Below are positions 6,422-13,628 of a stretch of DNA of 18,741 bases, piece by piece. Position numbers and translations under genes: made by a program. Each line of letters opens with the position of its first letter. Position 1 is the first letter of the stretch. The stretch lies in assembly GCA_002437575.1 (NCBI GenBank), contig DJQK01000017.1, positions 1-18,741 of the forward strand. Reading direction: 5' to 3'. The stretch comes from Clostridiales bacterium UBA6388 (GTDB taxonomy: Bacteria; Bacillota; Clostridia; Oscillospirales; Oscillospiraceae). The notes under the pieces were generated by a model. It saw only the letters and a program-made list of their open reading frames with translations. It made no database searches and was not told the origin of the DNA.

Positions 6422-7516
6422 TTACTTGCCGGTCTTGATGTTGCGGACATAGTCCACGTAGACTGCAATGACGAGGAAGATGCCGATGGCGATGAGCTGA
6501 TAGAACGAGTTGATGCCAAGGACGATCATGCCGATCTGAAGCGTGACGGGGATGAGCACCGCCAGCATCGAGCCGCAGACAGAGGCGATGCCGCCCTTCA
6601 TACTCGTGCCGCCCATGACGACGGCCATAATTGCCATCATGCCGTCGGTCGTGTGGCCGGAGGGGTTGGTGGTCGCGAAGCGCGTGATATCGAAGATGCC
6701 CGCGACGCCTGCAAGCGCGCCCATCATGAGGTAGATGCGGAAGCTGTTGGAGACGATCTTGATGCCGGCTCTTCTTGCCGACTCACAGTTCGAGCCCATT
6801 GCCCGCACGTGAAGGCCAAATCGCGTGTATTTCATGATCAGGTGCAGGCAGACGCCGATGACGATCGCCACGATGACCTGATAGGGCACGACGCCGAACA
6901 GCTTCGCGTGGCCGAAGTAGGTCTGGAACGCACGCGGCAGGAGCTTTTCCTGTGCGCCGTTGCAGATGACCATCGCGATGCCCTGCAGGATATACATGGT
7001 GGAAAGGGTCGCGATGAAGGGGATGAGCTTGAGCTTCGAGGTCGCAAAGGCGTTGAGTGCGCCGCCCGCCATACCGACGACGATCGCCGTGATGATGGCT
7101 GCGATGACGCCGAGCGCCATGTGCGGATACAGGCCCTGGCTGATCTCTGCCGGTGTGCCTGCGACGAGCTTGAAGACCTTTGCCGCCACGACCGAGCAGA
7201 GGATCAGGTTCATGCCGACGGAAAGATCAAAGTAGCCGCTGCTGATGACGTAGGTCAGGCCGACGGCCAGAATGATCATCTGTGCCGAGTTCATGAGGAT
7301 GTTCATCATGTTGCTGACCGTGAGGAAGGTCCCGGGCTGCGCCGTCAGACCGAAGATCAGGATCAGCAGCACCTCGAGCGCGATGACGAAGGCGATCGAC
7401 GAGCTCAAAAATTTCTGAAACGGCGTCTTGTCCTTCTGCGCAACACTGGAAACGCCTTTGGAATGCAGAATATCTTCAACGGCTTTCTTTTCTTCTACGT
7501 TTGGATTCGTTGCCAT
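6422..7516 (-). CDS. Sugar ABC transporter permease (CUT2 / RbsC-like)
   Basis: A 364-residue inner-membrane protein of the branched-chain/ribose permease type (BPD_transp_2). An N-terminal cytoplasmic stretch of about 45 polar residues (MATNPNVEEKKAVEDILHSK onward) precedes the first helix and is longer than in RbsC. About ten hydrophobic segments follow. The ATPase-contact loop region contains RAMGSNCESARRAGIKI, which matches the family's G.N...AR.AGI pattern. Later sequence includes GHTTDGMMAIMAVVMGGTSMKGG, also typical. GGGAGG lies before the ATG. It is 16 bases downstream of the ATPase gene in the same operon and should form a homodimer with that ATPase to pass sugar from the lipoprotein into the cell. 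Confidence 0.92.
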   Translation of the reverse strand: MATNPNVEEKKAVEDILHSKGVSSVAQKDKTPFQKFLSSSIAFVIALEVLLILIFGLTAQPGTFLTVSNMMNILMNSAQMIILAVGLTYVISSGYFDLSVGMNLILCSVVAAKVFKLVAGTPAEISQGLYPHMALGVIAAIITAIVVGMAGGALNAFATSKLKLIPFIATLSTMYILQGIAMVICNGAQEKLLPRAFQTYFGHAKLFGVVPYQVIVAIVIGVCLHLIMKYTRFGLHVRAMGSNCESARRAGIKIVSNSFRIYLMMGALAGVAGIFDITRFATTNPSGHTTDGMMAIMAVVMGGTSMKGGIASVCGSMLAVLIPVTLQIGMIVLGINSFYQLIAIGIFLVIAVYVDYVRNIKTGK

Positions 7517-7532
7517 AGTTCTTCCTCCCTCT

Positions 7533-8315
7533 TTACGCTTTGCCTGTCAGCATCAGTGACAGCACGGTCTGCAAATTCGTCTCGCGGGAGACGAGATTCG
7601 CGATCACCTCGCCCTGACGCATGATGTAGATGCGGTCGGAGACCTCGAGCATCTTCGGGATGTCGTGGGAAATGACGATCACGCCGAGATCCTTGTCTGC
7701 CGCGGCCCGCATGGTCGAGTAGACGAGCGCCTGCTGTCTTGCGCCGAGGGCTGCGGTCGGCTCGTCCATGATCAGAACGGACTCACACCACGCGACCGCC
7801 TTCGCAACGGCCAGCGCCTGCCGTTCGCCGCCGGAAAGGGACTTGACCGGGACTGTCATGGATTTAAGCCCGATGCCCAGCTCTGCCAGATGCTCCCGGC
7901 TGATTTTCTCCATCTGCTTCATGTCAAGAATGTTGAAGAGCTTTCCGAAGAACGACTGCTTGATGATCTCGCGGCCGAGGAAAATGTTGCACGGCACGTT
8001 CAGATCGGGGGCCAGCGCCAGATCCTGATAGACCGTCTGGATGCCCATATCCTGCGCCTGCTGGATGGACTGGGCGTCGATCTCCTTGCCGTTGCACAGA
8101 AGCCGGCCGGAGGTTCTGGGGATCGCGCCGCTGATGATGTTCGCAAGCGTCGATTTGCCCGCGCCGTTGTCTCCAAGCAGAGCCGTTACCTCCCCTGCGT
8201 AGACCTTCAGGGACGCGCCCTTGAGCGCCTGCAAATGTCCGTAGTTTTTGACGATATTTTCCGCCTCGATGACGACTCTTGCAGACGCGCCTGCTGTTTT
8301 TTCCGCGTTAGCCAT
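7533..8315 (-). CDS. Single-domain sugar ABC transporter ATP-binding protein (CUT2 class)
   Basis: A 260-residue ABC ATPase with complete catalytic motifs: Walker A GDNGAGKST (48-56), Q-loop Gln97 in VYQDLAL, signature LSGGE (160-164), Walker B VLIMDE (180-185) and H-loop His217 in VISHD. It drives import through the permease encoded 16 bases downstream. Most ribose/xylose-type importers use an RbsA-like protein of about 500 residues with two fused ATPase domains. Here there is one domain, as in FrcA-type systems, so it must act as a homodimer. The order kinase-ATPase-permease-binding protein and the tight spacing (21 bases after the ribulokinase stop) show a single operon. GGGAG precedes the ATG. 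Confidence 0.93.
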   Translation of the reverse strand: MANAEKTAGASARVVIEAENIVKNYGHLQALKGASLKVYAGEVTALLGDNGAGKSTLANIISGAIPRTSGRLLCNGKEIDAQSIQQAQDMGIQTVYQDLALAPDLNVPCNIFLGREIIKQSFFGKLFNILDMKQMEKISREHLAELGIGLKSMTVPVKSLSGGERQALAVAKAVAWCESVLIMDEPTAALGARQQALVYSTMRAAADKDLGVIVISHDIPKMLEVSDRIYIMRQGEVIANLVSRETNLQTVLSLMLTGKA

Positions 8316-8336
8316 GCACTTTACTCCCTTTCTGTT

Positions 8337-10022
8337 TCATATCACAGACGGCTGTTCGGCCGCCATCGTTTTCAGCTGTTTGAGTCCGACCATGAGGTCC
8401 TTATTGGCGCTTCCGAAATAGGCGCTCAGCCGCTGGTAATCGCGGAACAGCGCGTCATAGGCCGCCTTGTGCTGCGGGTTCGGGCGATAGACCTTATAGG
8501 GCGGCTTGGAAAGCGCCTGCATCGCCTCGTCCATCGTGTCATAGCCGCCGTTTGTTTTTCCGGCTGCGACCATGCCGTACATTGCCGCGCCGTAGGCCGT
8601 CGTCTGCGTCACGCCGGTGACGATGATCTCGCGCTCTAAAACGTCTGCAAAGATCTGCATGACGAGCTGGCTCTTGCGAGACAAGCCGCCGCAGGCAAAA
8701 ATGTGGTTGATCGCAATGCCCTGCGCCTCGATGCTCTCGACGATCTCGCGCGTGCCGAAGGCCGTGGCCTCGATGAGCGAGCGGTAAATTTCCTCCGGCT
8801 GCGTCGAAAGCGTCATGCCGACCAGAACGCCCGAGAGGTTCGCGTTATTGAGCATCGAGCGGTTGCCGTTCCACCAGTCGAGAGCGAGCAGGCCGTTTTC
8901 GCCGGGCTTGAGCTTCGCCGCGCGGCGGTCCATCACGGCAAAGGGACTTGTGTTTTCCTCAGCTGCCTCGTCGAAGCTGTCGGATGGGGCCAGCGTCTGG
9001 ATGAACCAGTCGTAAATATCGCCGACCGCCGCCTGCCCGGCTTCATAGCCGTAGTAGCCAGGGATAACGCCGTCTTTTACAACGCCGCTGATGCCCTTCA
9101 TGTGCACCTCATTGCGGCTGACAAGAATGTGGCAAAGGCTCGTTCCCATCGTCATGACAAGCGTGCCGTCGTTCACAACGCCGACGACCGGCGTGGCTGC
9201 GTGCGCGTCGATGATGGAGACCGCGACGCTCGTTCCCTCGCTAAGGCCCGTCTGCGCGGCCATCTCTTTCGTTAAGCCGCCTGCCTTTGCGCCGACAGGC
9301 CGCACATCCGAAATGGCTTTTTCGGTAATGTTGGAGAGCCCCGGCTCCATGCCGGCGAAAAATTCGGGTTTCGGATAGCCCGTTTCGTGGTTCCAGAAGG
9401 CCTTGTAGCCTGCCATGCACGTGCTCGTGGTCATCTCGCCTGTCAGCGCCCAGATCACCCAGTCGCCGGCCTCGACGAACAGCGCCGCCGCCTCGTAAAT
9501 TTCCGGGGCCTTGTGGTAGACCTCCATGACCTTTGCAAAGAACCATTCACTTGAGGAAGAGCCGCCGTAATAGTCCAGGAACGTTTCGCCGCGGCGTCTG
9601 GCCGTCTCGTTGATCTGGTCTGCCTCGGCCTGCGCGCCGTGGTGCTTCCAGAGCTTGACCCAGCTGTGCGGGTTTTTGCGGAAGCACGGGTCCATGCACA
9701 GAGGCTTATAATTTTTGTCCACCGGCAGCACCGTACAGGCCGTAAAATCGATGCCGATGGAGATGATATCTTCGGCTCTGACGCCGGCGTTATTTGTAAT
9801 ATCCTTCAAAAGCGCTTTGACGGCGCTGATGTAATCGGCCGGGTTCTGAAGCGCGTAATCCGCGGGCAGCTCCTCCGCGCTCTGCGGCAGGCTCCGGTCG
9901 ATGACGGCGTCCTGATAGCCGTAGATGGAGGTGAACACCTCCCTGCCGCTGCGGGTGTCGACGAGGATGGCGCGGGCAGAAAGCGTGCCGAAATCGATGC
10001 CGACCGAATAACGTTCAATCAT
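8337..10022 (-). CDS. araB: FGGY-family ribulokinase (AraB-like)
   Basis: A 561-residue kinase of AraB length. It phosphorylates a ketopentose such as L-ribulose with ATP in the cytoplasm. The N-terminal phosphate-binding motif is GIDFGT (8-13), followed by the AraB-type stretch LSARAILVDTRSGREVF. PADYALQNPADY (53-64), HSWVKLWKHHGAQ (119-131) and GGSSSSEW (153-160) are also characteristic, and the catalytic Asp is Asp272 in IDAH. The ATP domain ends with ACGGLSRKSQL (443-453) and TTAYGAAM (474-481). The start at 10022 has GGAG about 10 bases upstream and lies about 40 bases after the predicted transcription start; an ATG at 10064 coincides with that start point and is rejected. No arabinose isomerase or ribulose-phosphate epimerase gene is adjacent, so the true substrate may be another ketose. 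Confidence 0.88.
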   Translation of the reverse strand: MIERYSVGIDFGTLSARAILVDTRSGREVFTSIYGYQDAVIDRSLPQSAEELPADYALQNPADYISAVKALLKDITNNAGVRAEDIISIGIDFTACTVLPVDKNYKPLCMDPCFRKNPHSWVKLWKHHGAQAEADQINETARRRGETFLDYYGGSSSSEWFFAKVMEVYHKAPEIYEAAALFVEAGDWVIWALTGEMTTSTCMAGYKAFWNHETGYPKPEFFAGMEPGLSNITEKAISDVRPVGAKAGGLTKEMAAQTGLSEGTSVAVSIIDAHAATPVVGVVNDGTLVMTMGTSLCHILVSRNEVHMKGISGVVKDGVIPGYYGYEAGQAAVGDIYDWFIQTLAPSDSFDEAAEENTSPFAVMDRRAAKLKPGENGLLALDWWNGNRSMLNNANLSGVLVGMTLSTQPEEIYRSLIEATAFGTREIVESIEAQGIAINHIFACGGLSRKSQLVMQIFADVLEREIIVTGVTQTTAYGAAMYGMVAAGKTNGGYDTMDEAMQALSKPPYKVYRPNPQHKAAYDALFRDYQRLSAYFGSANKDLMVGLKQLKTMAAEQPSVI

Positions 10023-10070
10023 AAGCGATATCTCCGTTTCCAACGAAATAGTCCGGAACTTCATGCCCCA

Positions 10071-10100
10071 AGGATAGCAGAATTATCACGTTTGCGTCAA
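10071..10100 (-). promoter_or_regulatory. Sigma-A type promoter of the ribulokinase/ABC operon
   Basis: On the minus strand TTGACG (10100-10095) is followed by 18 bases and TATCCT (10076-10071). The -35 matches consensus at 5 of 6 positions and the -10 at 4 of 6, consistent with a promoter that needs activation or is moderately strong. Transcription would start near 10064, leaving a leader of about 40 bases. Confidence 0.65.
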
Positions 10101-10114
10101 ATTTTCTCGAAAAA

Positions 10115-10128
10115 ATGGCATTTGCCAT
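10115..10128. promoter_or_regulatory. Palindromic candidate operator
   Basis: ATGGCA-TT-TGCCAT is a perfect 14-base palindrome centred about 24 bases upstream of the -35 of the ribulokinase promoter. The position fits an activator or regulator site, possibly for the adjacent SorC protein. That link is inference from location alone. Confidence 0.4.
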
Positions 10129-10292
10129 CTTTCGCGCTGGAACGCTTTTCCGACGTTGTAAAATCGTGGTCAGGCTTTTGATAAATCTGTACAAAACCGG
10201 GCGGCGGATGTGGCAAAGTTGCACACAAAAATTTTGCGCGTTTGCGGGCGAAAAACACGCGGCAGTGGAAAAATCCATTCTTTCAAAAAAAC

Positions 10293-10321
10293 TCGCAATT
10301 TTTCCCGCCGGCGTATACAAT
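10293..10321 (+). promoter_or_regulatory. Candidate promoter of the SorC regulator operon
   Basis: TACAAT (10316-10321) is a good -10. The -35 position at 17-base spacing reads TCGCAA (3 of 6 matches), so the promoter is weak or regulated. The palindrome CTGTACAG (10334-10341) lies just downstream of the expected start and could be an operator for autoregulation. Confidence 0.4.
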
Positions 10322-10362
10322 GAGTACCGTAAGCTGTACAGTTGATTTTTTGAGGATCCCAT

Positions 10363-11322
10363 ATGAACAACGAAGAAAGAAAAAACATCGCCATCACCGT
10401 CGCGAAGATGTATTACATCAGCGGCGCGTCGCAGGAGCAGATCGCCGAGGCCACCGGCATGAGCCGGTCGAACATTTCGCGCATTCTCCGAAAGTGCATC
10501 CAGGACGGCGTGGTGGAGATCGTCGTGCACGACACGATCTCGGAAAACGCGCAGCTGGCGCACAAGCTCAAAACGCTTTTCCATCTCAAGGACGTCGTCA
10601 TCGTCCCCGCCGCCGCAACGCCCGACCGGCAGAGCCGCATGGCAGGAGAACGCGTGGCGCTGTATCTGATGAACGTTTTAGAAGACGGCATGACCTTCGG
10701 CGTGGCCAGAGGCAGGGCCTGCTACTATACGGGCCGTTTTTTGCAGAACACGCGCCACATTCACGTCGACACGCTGCAATTGCAGGGCGCGGTGTCCGAG
10801 CTTGCCACGATGGACGAAAGCAGCGGCCTCATTTCGCTCTTCGCCTCGAAGCTCAACGGCAAGGGCTTTGTGCTCAATGCGCCTTTGATGGTCAAATCCA
10901 GCCTCACGAAGACCGATATTATGACCAGCGACATGATGCGCGCCATCCGGCAGAAATACACCGAGCTTGGCGTCGCGCTGTTTGAGATCGAGCGGCCCGC
11001 GTTCTACGCGAACCAGCGCACCGGCGTGGGGCCTTTGACAAAGGCCGACGTTTTGCAGCTCAGCGAGATCGGCGTCACGGCCAGCGTCTGCGGGCGCTAC
11101 TACAATCTCAACGGCAGTCCGTGCAACGCCGGTATCAACGACCGCGTGATCGCCATCGAGCCCGATCTTCTTCGGAAAGCGCCCTACTCCATCGGCATTT
11201 CCACCGGGCGACATTCGCTGAACGCCACGCGCAGCATTCTCAGAGCCGGGCTTGTGAATGTGCTGGTGGTCGATGAAAATCTCGCGCAGCAGCTCGAAGC
11301 CAGTCAAACCGAAACCAAATAA
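10363..11322 (+). CDS. SorC-family (sugar-binding) transcriptional regulator
   Basis: A 319-residue regulator. Residues 1-55 form a helix-turn-helix domain (GASQEQIAEATGMSRSNISR, recognition helix about 33-45). Residues 60-315 form the SorC sugar-phosphate-binding domain, an isomerase-like fold. The segments DGMTFGVARGRACYYT (105-120), LQLQGAVSELATMD near 138-151, and CNAGINDRVIAIEPDLLRK in the C-terminal half fit that family. A GAGG ribosome binding site is present. SorC regulators usually sense a phosphorylated sugar made by the pathway they control. The gene is divergent from the ribulokinase/ABC operon and first in the rightward operon, so it most likely controls both, with a kinase product as a plausible effector. 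The effector is not known. Confidence 0.9.
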   Translation: MNNEERKNIAITVAKMYYISGASQEQIAEATGMSRSNISRILRKCIQDGVVEIVVHDTISENAQLAHKLKTLFHLKDVVIVPAAATPDRQSRMAGERVALYLMNVLEDGMTFGVARGRACYYTGRFLQNTRHIHVDTLQLQGAVSELATMDESSGLISLFASKLNGKGFVLNAPLMVKSSLTKTDIMTSDMMRAIRQKYTELGVALFEIERPAFYANQRTGVGPLTKADVLQLSEIGVTASVCGRYYNLNGSPCNAGINDRVIAIEPDLLRKAPYSIGISTGRHSLNATRSILRAGLVNVLVVDENLAQQLEASQTETK

Positions 11323-11337
11323 CGAAAGGGGTTCACC

Positions 11338-12513
11338 ATGAAAACGATCAGAATTCCGGATGAAGAATACCTGACCCGCGCAAAACGCGCCTCGCAGATG
11401 GTCGCAGAGCGCGGCCTGGATGCGCTGTTCCTGTTTGGAAGCGAGGGCGATTTCCAGAACGTCCGCTATTTTACAAGCGTCACACCCATCTGGGAGCGGC
11501 TCGGCGTCGTCATTACGGCGGCGGGAAAGGCCGCGATGCTCACAGGGCCCGAGGGGCTGACGTACTGCCAGCAGTACTGCAAGCTCGATCAGGTCTTCGC
11601 GCTCAACGCCCTTCGCTCGAGCATGGACCCGATCCCCGGCAAGTTCCGCATGACGAGCTTTCAGGATGTTTTGACAGAGCTCGGCGTCACTGGCGCTCAT
11701 CCGAAGATCGCCATCGGCAACCCCATCGACACCACGACCGTCATCGAGCAGGCTCTGCACGAGGACCTTCCCGGCGCCATTTTCAGCTATGCGCCCGAGA
11801 TCATGCGCGTGCTTCGCGCGGCGAAATCGGAAAACGAGCTTGCCTGCCTGCGCGAGAGCTACCGCGTCGTGCAGCTGGCGACAGACGCGTGCCTTTCTAA
11901 AATGCGCCCCGGCATGACCGAGTGCAATCTTCTCGGCATCGCGCACAGCGTCATTTTTGAAAACGGCGCGGAAACAGACGGTATGCCCAACTACATCTTC
12001 TTTGACGAGGCCACGCGCCATCCGCTGGGCCGTCCGAGACCCGACCGCGAGTTGAAGAAAAACAGCTTTGTCCAGCTTGGCCTGTCTGCCAGCATCGACG
12101 GCTACTGCGGCTCCATCGGCGTGCCTGTCAGCATGGGCAGGTTTACGCCCGAGCAGCGCAAGCTTGTCGAATTCGGCCGGCTCGTGCACAACTGGACAAA
12201 GGAGCATACCCGCGCGGGGCTGCATATGTCTGAAATTGATAAAGCGTATTACGATCTGTTCGTCGACGCCGGCATGAAGGAACACTATGTCTACGACCCG
12301 CTGCACGGTCTGGGTCTTGCCGAGGTCGAGTCCTACCGGCCCAAAAACGACGATCCGGACTACATCATCCTGCCCGAGTACACCTTCCAGACCGACAATT
12401 TCCTGTTGTCAAGCACCTTCGGCTTCCGCTTTGAAACGGGCATCTGCGTCCACGAAGACGGCATCGAGGAATTCGGCAAGGCGCTGGGCGAGCTGTATGA
12501 GCTCGGCTTCTGA
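11338..12513 (+). CDS. Degenerate M24 (aminopeptidase P/creatinase-fold) protein, probably not a metallopeptidase
   Basis: A 391-residue protein with the two-domain creatinase/prolidase layout: an N-terminal creatinase-type domain (about 1-165) and a pita-bread catalytic domain (about 170-385). Aligned by eye with active M24B enzymes, the first metal-binding Asp is Gly248 (in QLGLSASIDGY), the second Asp is Ser259 (DGYCGSIG), and the glutamate of the usual EPG is Ser358/359 (FLLSSTFG). His323 (LHGLGL) and Glu366 (RFETGICVHEDG) are kept. A dinuclear metal site is therefore unlikely. Creatinase is a known metal-free M24-fold enzyme that keeps the His, so hydrolysis of a C-N bond in a small molecule, or binding only, are both possible. 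AAAGGGG precedes the ATG, 15 bases after the regulator stop. The intact M24 enzyme at 16050-17117 gives a useful contrast. Confidence 0.82.
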   Translation: MKTIRIPDEEYLTRAKRASQMVAERGLDALFLFGSEGDFQNVRYFTSVTPIWERLGVVITAAGKAAMLTGPEGLTYCQQYCKLDQVFALNALRSSMDPIPGKFRMTSFQDVLTELGVTGAHPKIAIGNPIDTTTVIEQALHEDLPGAIFSYAPEIMRVLRAAKSENELACLRESYRVVQLATDACLSKMRPGMTECNLLGIAHSVIFENGAETDGMPNYIFFDEATRHPLGRPRPDRELKKNSFVQLGLSASIDGYCGSIGVPVSMGRFTPEQRKLVEFGRLVHNWTKEHTRAGLHMSEIDKAYYDLFVDAGMKEHYVYDPLHGLGLAEVESYRPKNDDPDYIILPEYTFQTDNFLLSSTFGFRFETGICVHEDGIEEFGKALGELYELGF

Positions 12514-12527
12514 GAGGAGGACTGCAC

Positions 12528-13625
12528 ATGGAAAGCAAAATTTTTCTCTATCCCGACCAGTTTTCGGAAAAAGAACGCACCGTTTTGACCTTCGGCGGCC
12601 TTCAGGCAAGTCTTTTCCGTTTCGATAGCGGCGTGTGCGCCATCCGCATGAAAAATGAAAACGGTGAAATTCTCGTTCTTCCCTATCAGGGCCAGCAGAT
12701 CTGGCGGATGTCGTTTCTCGGCCACGATCTGACGATGAGATCGATGTTCGAAGAGCCCATCCCCACGCAGCTGTTCCACGCCAACTACGGAATGTTCCTG
12801 CTGCACTGCGGCCTGACGGCCATGGGAAACCCCACCGCGCAGGACACGCACCCGCAGCACGGCGAGCTTCCGTTTGCGCCGTTTTCAGACGCCTATCTCA
12901 CAAACGGCGAGGACGAGCGCGGCAGATTCCTCTGCGCCGGCGGAAGCTATCGCCACACAAGAGCCTTCCGGACGGACTATCTGTTCGAGGTCTTCTACAA
13001 GCTCTATGAGGCCGCGACGACGATCGAGGTCAACGTCCGCTTCACGAACCTCCGGCCAGACCCTCTGGAGTATTTCTATATGTGCCACATCAACTTCCGG
13101 CCTGTCGACGGTTCGCGTCTTTCCTACTCGGCGCACCATAAGGACATTCACCCGCACTACGCGCTATCACCGCGTCTGAGCGAGGAAAAGAAGCAGGCGT
13201 ACAACGCATTTTTCGAGAAACTTCAGAAGACGCCGGAAATTCAGGACATCGTCGACAAAGGCAGCCAGATGTACGAGCCCGAGATCTGCTCGACCGTTCA
13301 TTACCAGCACGACGCGGACGGAAATGCGTACTGTATGCAGGTCCTGCCGGACGGCTGCGCGTGCTATGTGCGCTTTACCCCGGAGAAGCTCCCCATCGGT
13401 CTTCGCTGGATCGCGCGGACCGGGCCCGAGGACGCGATGGGCATGGTCCTTCCCGCGACGGCGGAGCACCTGGGCTACACCTACTGCAAGCAGCACCACA
13501 TGGAGCGCTACCTTCCCGCGAACGGATCGCAGGATTACCAAATCGAGATCGGCCTCCTGCCGCCTGAAAAAGCAGCCGAGACCGATCAGAAGATCCGCGA
13601 TATTCTTTCTGCCAGTGAGTCCTGA
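12528..13625 (+). CDS. DUF4432-family, aldose-1-epimerase-like protein
   Basis: A 365-residue protein that I place in DUF4432 (PF14486), a galactose-mutarotase-fold family. Supporting features are the N-terminal beta-rich stretch GGLQASLFRFDSGVCAIRMK, HGELPF with His111, the C-H-I-N-F strand with His187, and a C-terminal WIARTGPEDAMGMVLPATAEH block (294-314). Mutarotase-fold enzymes interconvert sugar anomers or act as epimerases with a His/Glu pair. Whether His111, His187 and a C-terminal Glu fill these roles here is inference. GAGGAGG precedes the ATG, 14 bases from the M24 stop. Position in the SorC operon opposite a ribulokinase and a sugar importer suggests it conditions the same sugar. 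Confidence 0.75.
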   Translation: MESKIFLYPDQFSEKERTVLTFGGLQASLFRFDSGVCAIRMKNENGEILVLPYQGQQIWRMSFLGHDLTMRSMFEEPIPTQLFHANYGMFLLHCGLTAMGNPTAQDTHPQHGELPFAPFSDAYLTNGEDERGRFLCAGGSYRHTRAFRTDYLFEVFYKLYEAATTIEVNVRFTNLRPDPLEYFYMCHINFRPVDGSRLSYSAHHKDIHPHYALSPRLSEEKKQAYNAFFEKLQKTPEIQDIVDKGSQMYEPEICSTVHYQHDADGNAYCMQVLPDGCACYVRFTPEKLPIGLRWIARTGPEDAMGMVLPATAEHLGYTYCKQHHMERYLPANGSQDYQIEIGLLPPEKAAETDQKIRDILSASES

Positions 13626-13628
13626 CCC

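Larger units (their letters stand above)
10023..10362. other. Control region between the divergent sugar-uptake and regulator operons
   Basis: This 340-base stretch has no coding sequence I can support. It contains a minus-strand promoter for the ribulokinase operon (10071-10100), a palindrome upstream of it (10115-10128), two copies of CTGTACA (10187-10193 and 10334-10340), an imperfect repeat GGAA-CGCTT-TTCC (10139-10151), and a candidate plus-strand promoter for the SorC regulator (10293-10321). It is more A/T-rich than the flanking genes, as expected of a regulated intergenic region. Confidence 0.7.

Noticed and set aside
6215..7624. Long open frame on the plus strand (469 codons) opposite the permease and binding-protein genes
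   Set aside because: The translation is rich in Asp, His and Arg without recognisable domain or start signal, and it is antisense to well supported transporter genes.
10022..10064. ATG at 10064 as ribulokinase start
   Set aside because: It coincides with the predicted transcription start and would add 14 residues before the family's usual N-terminus; 10022 has a ribosome binding site and fits AraB length.
10678..12306. Long open frame on the minus strand (542 codons) across the SorC and M24 genes
   Set aside because: It is antisense to two genes with clear family motifs and good ribosome binding sites. Its own translation is a His/Arg/Ala-rich sequence without domains, as expected from GC-rich codon bias.
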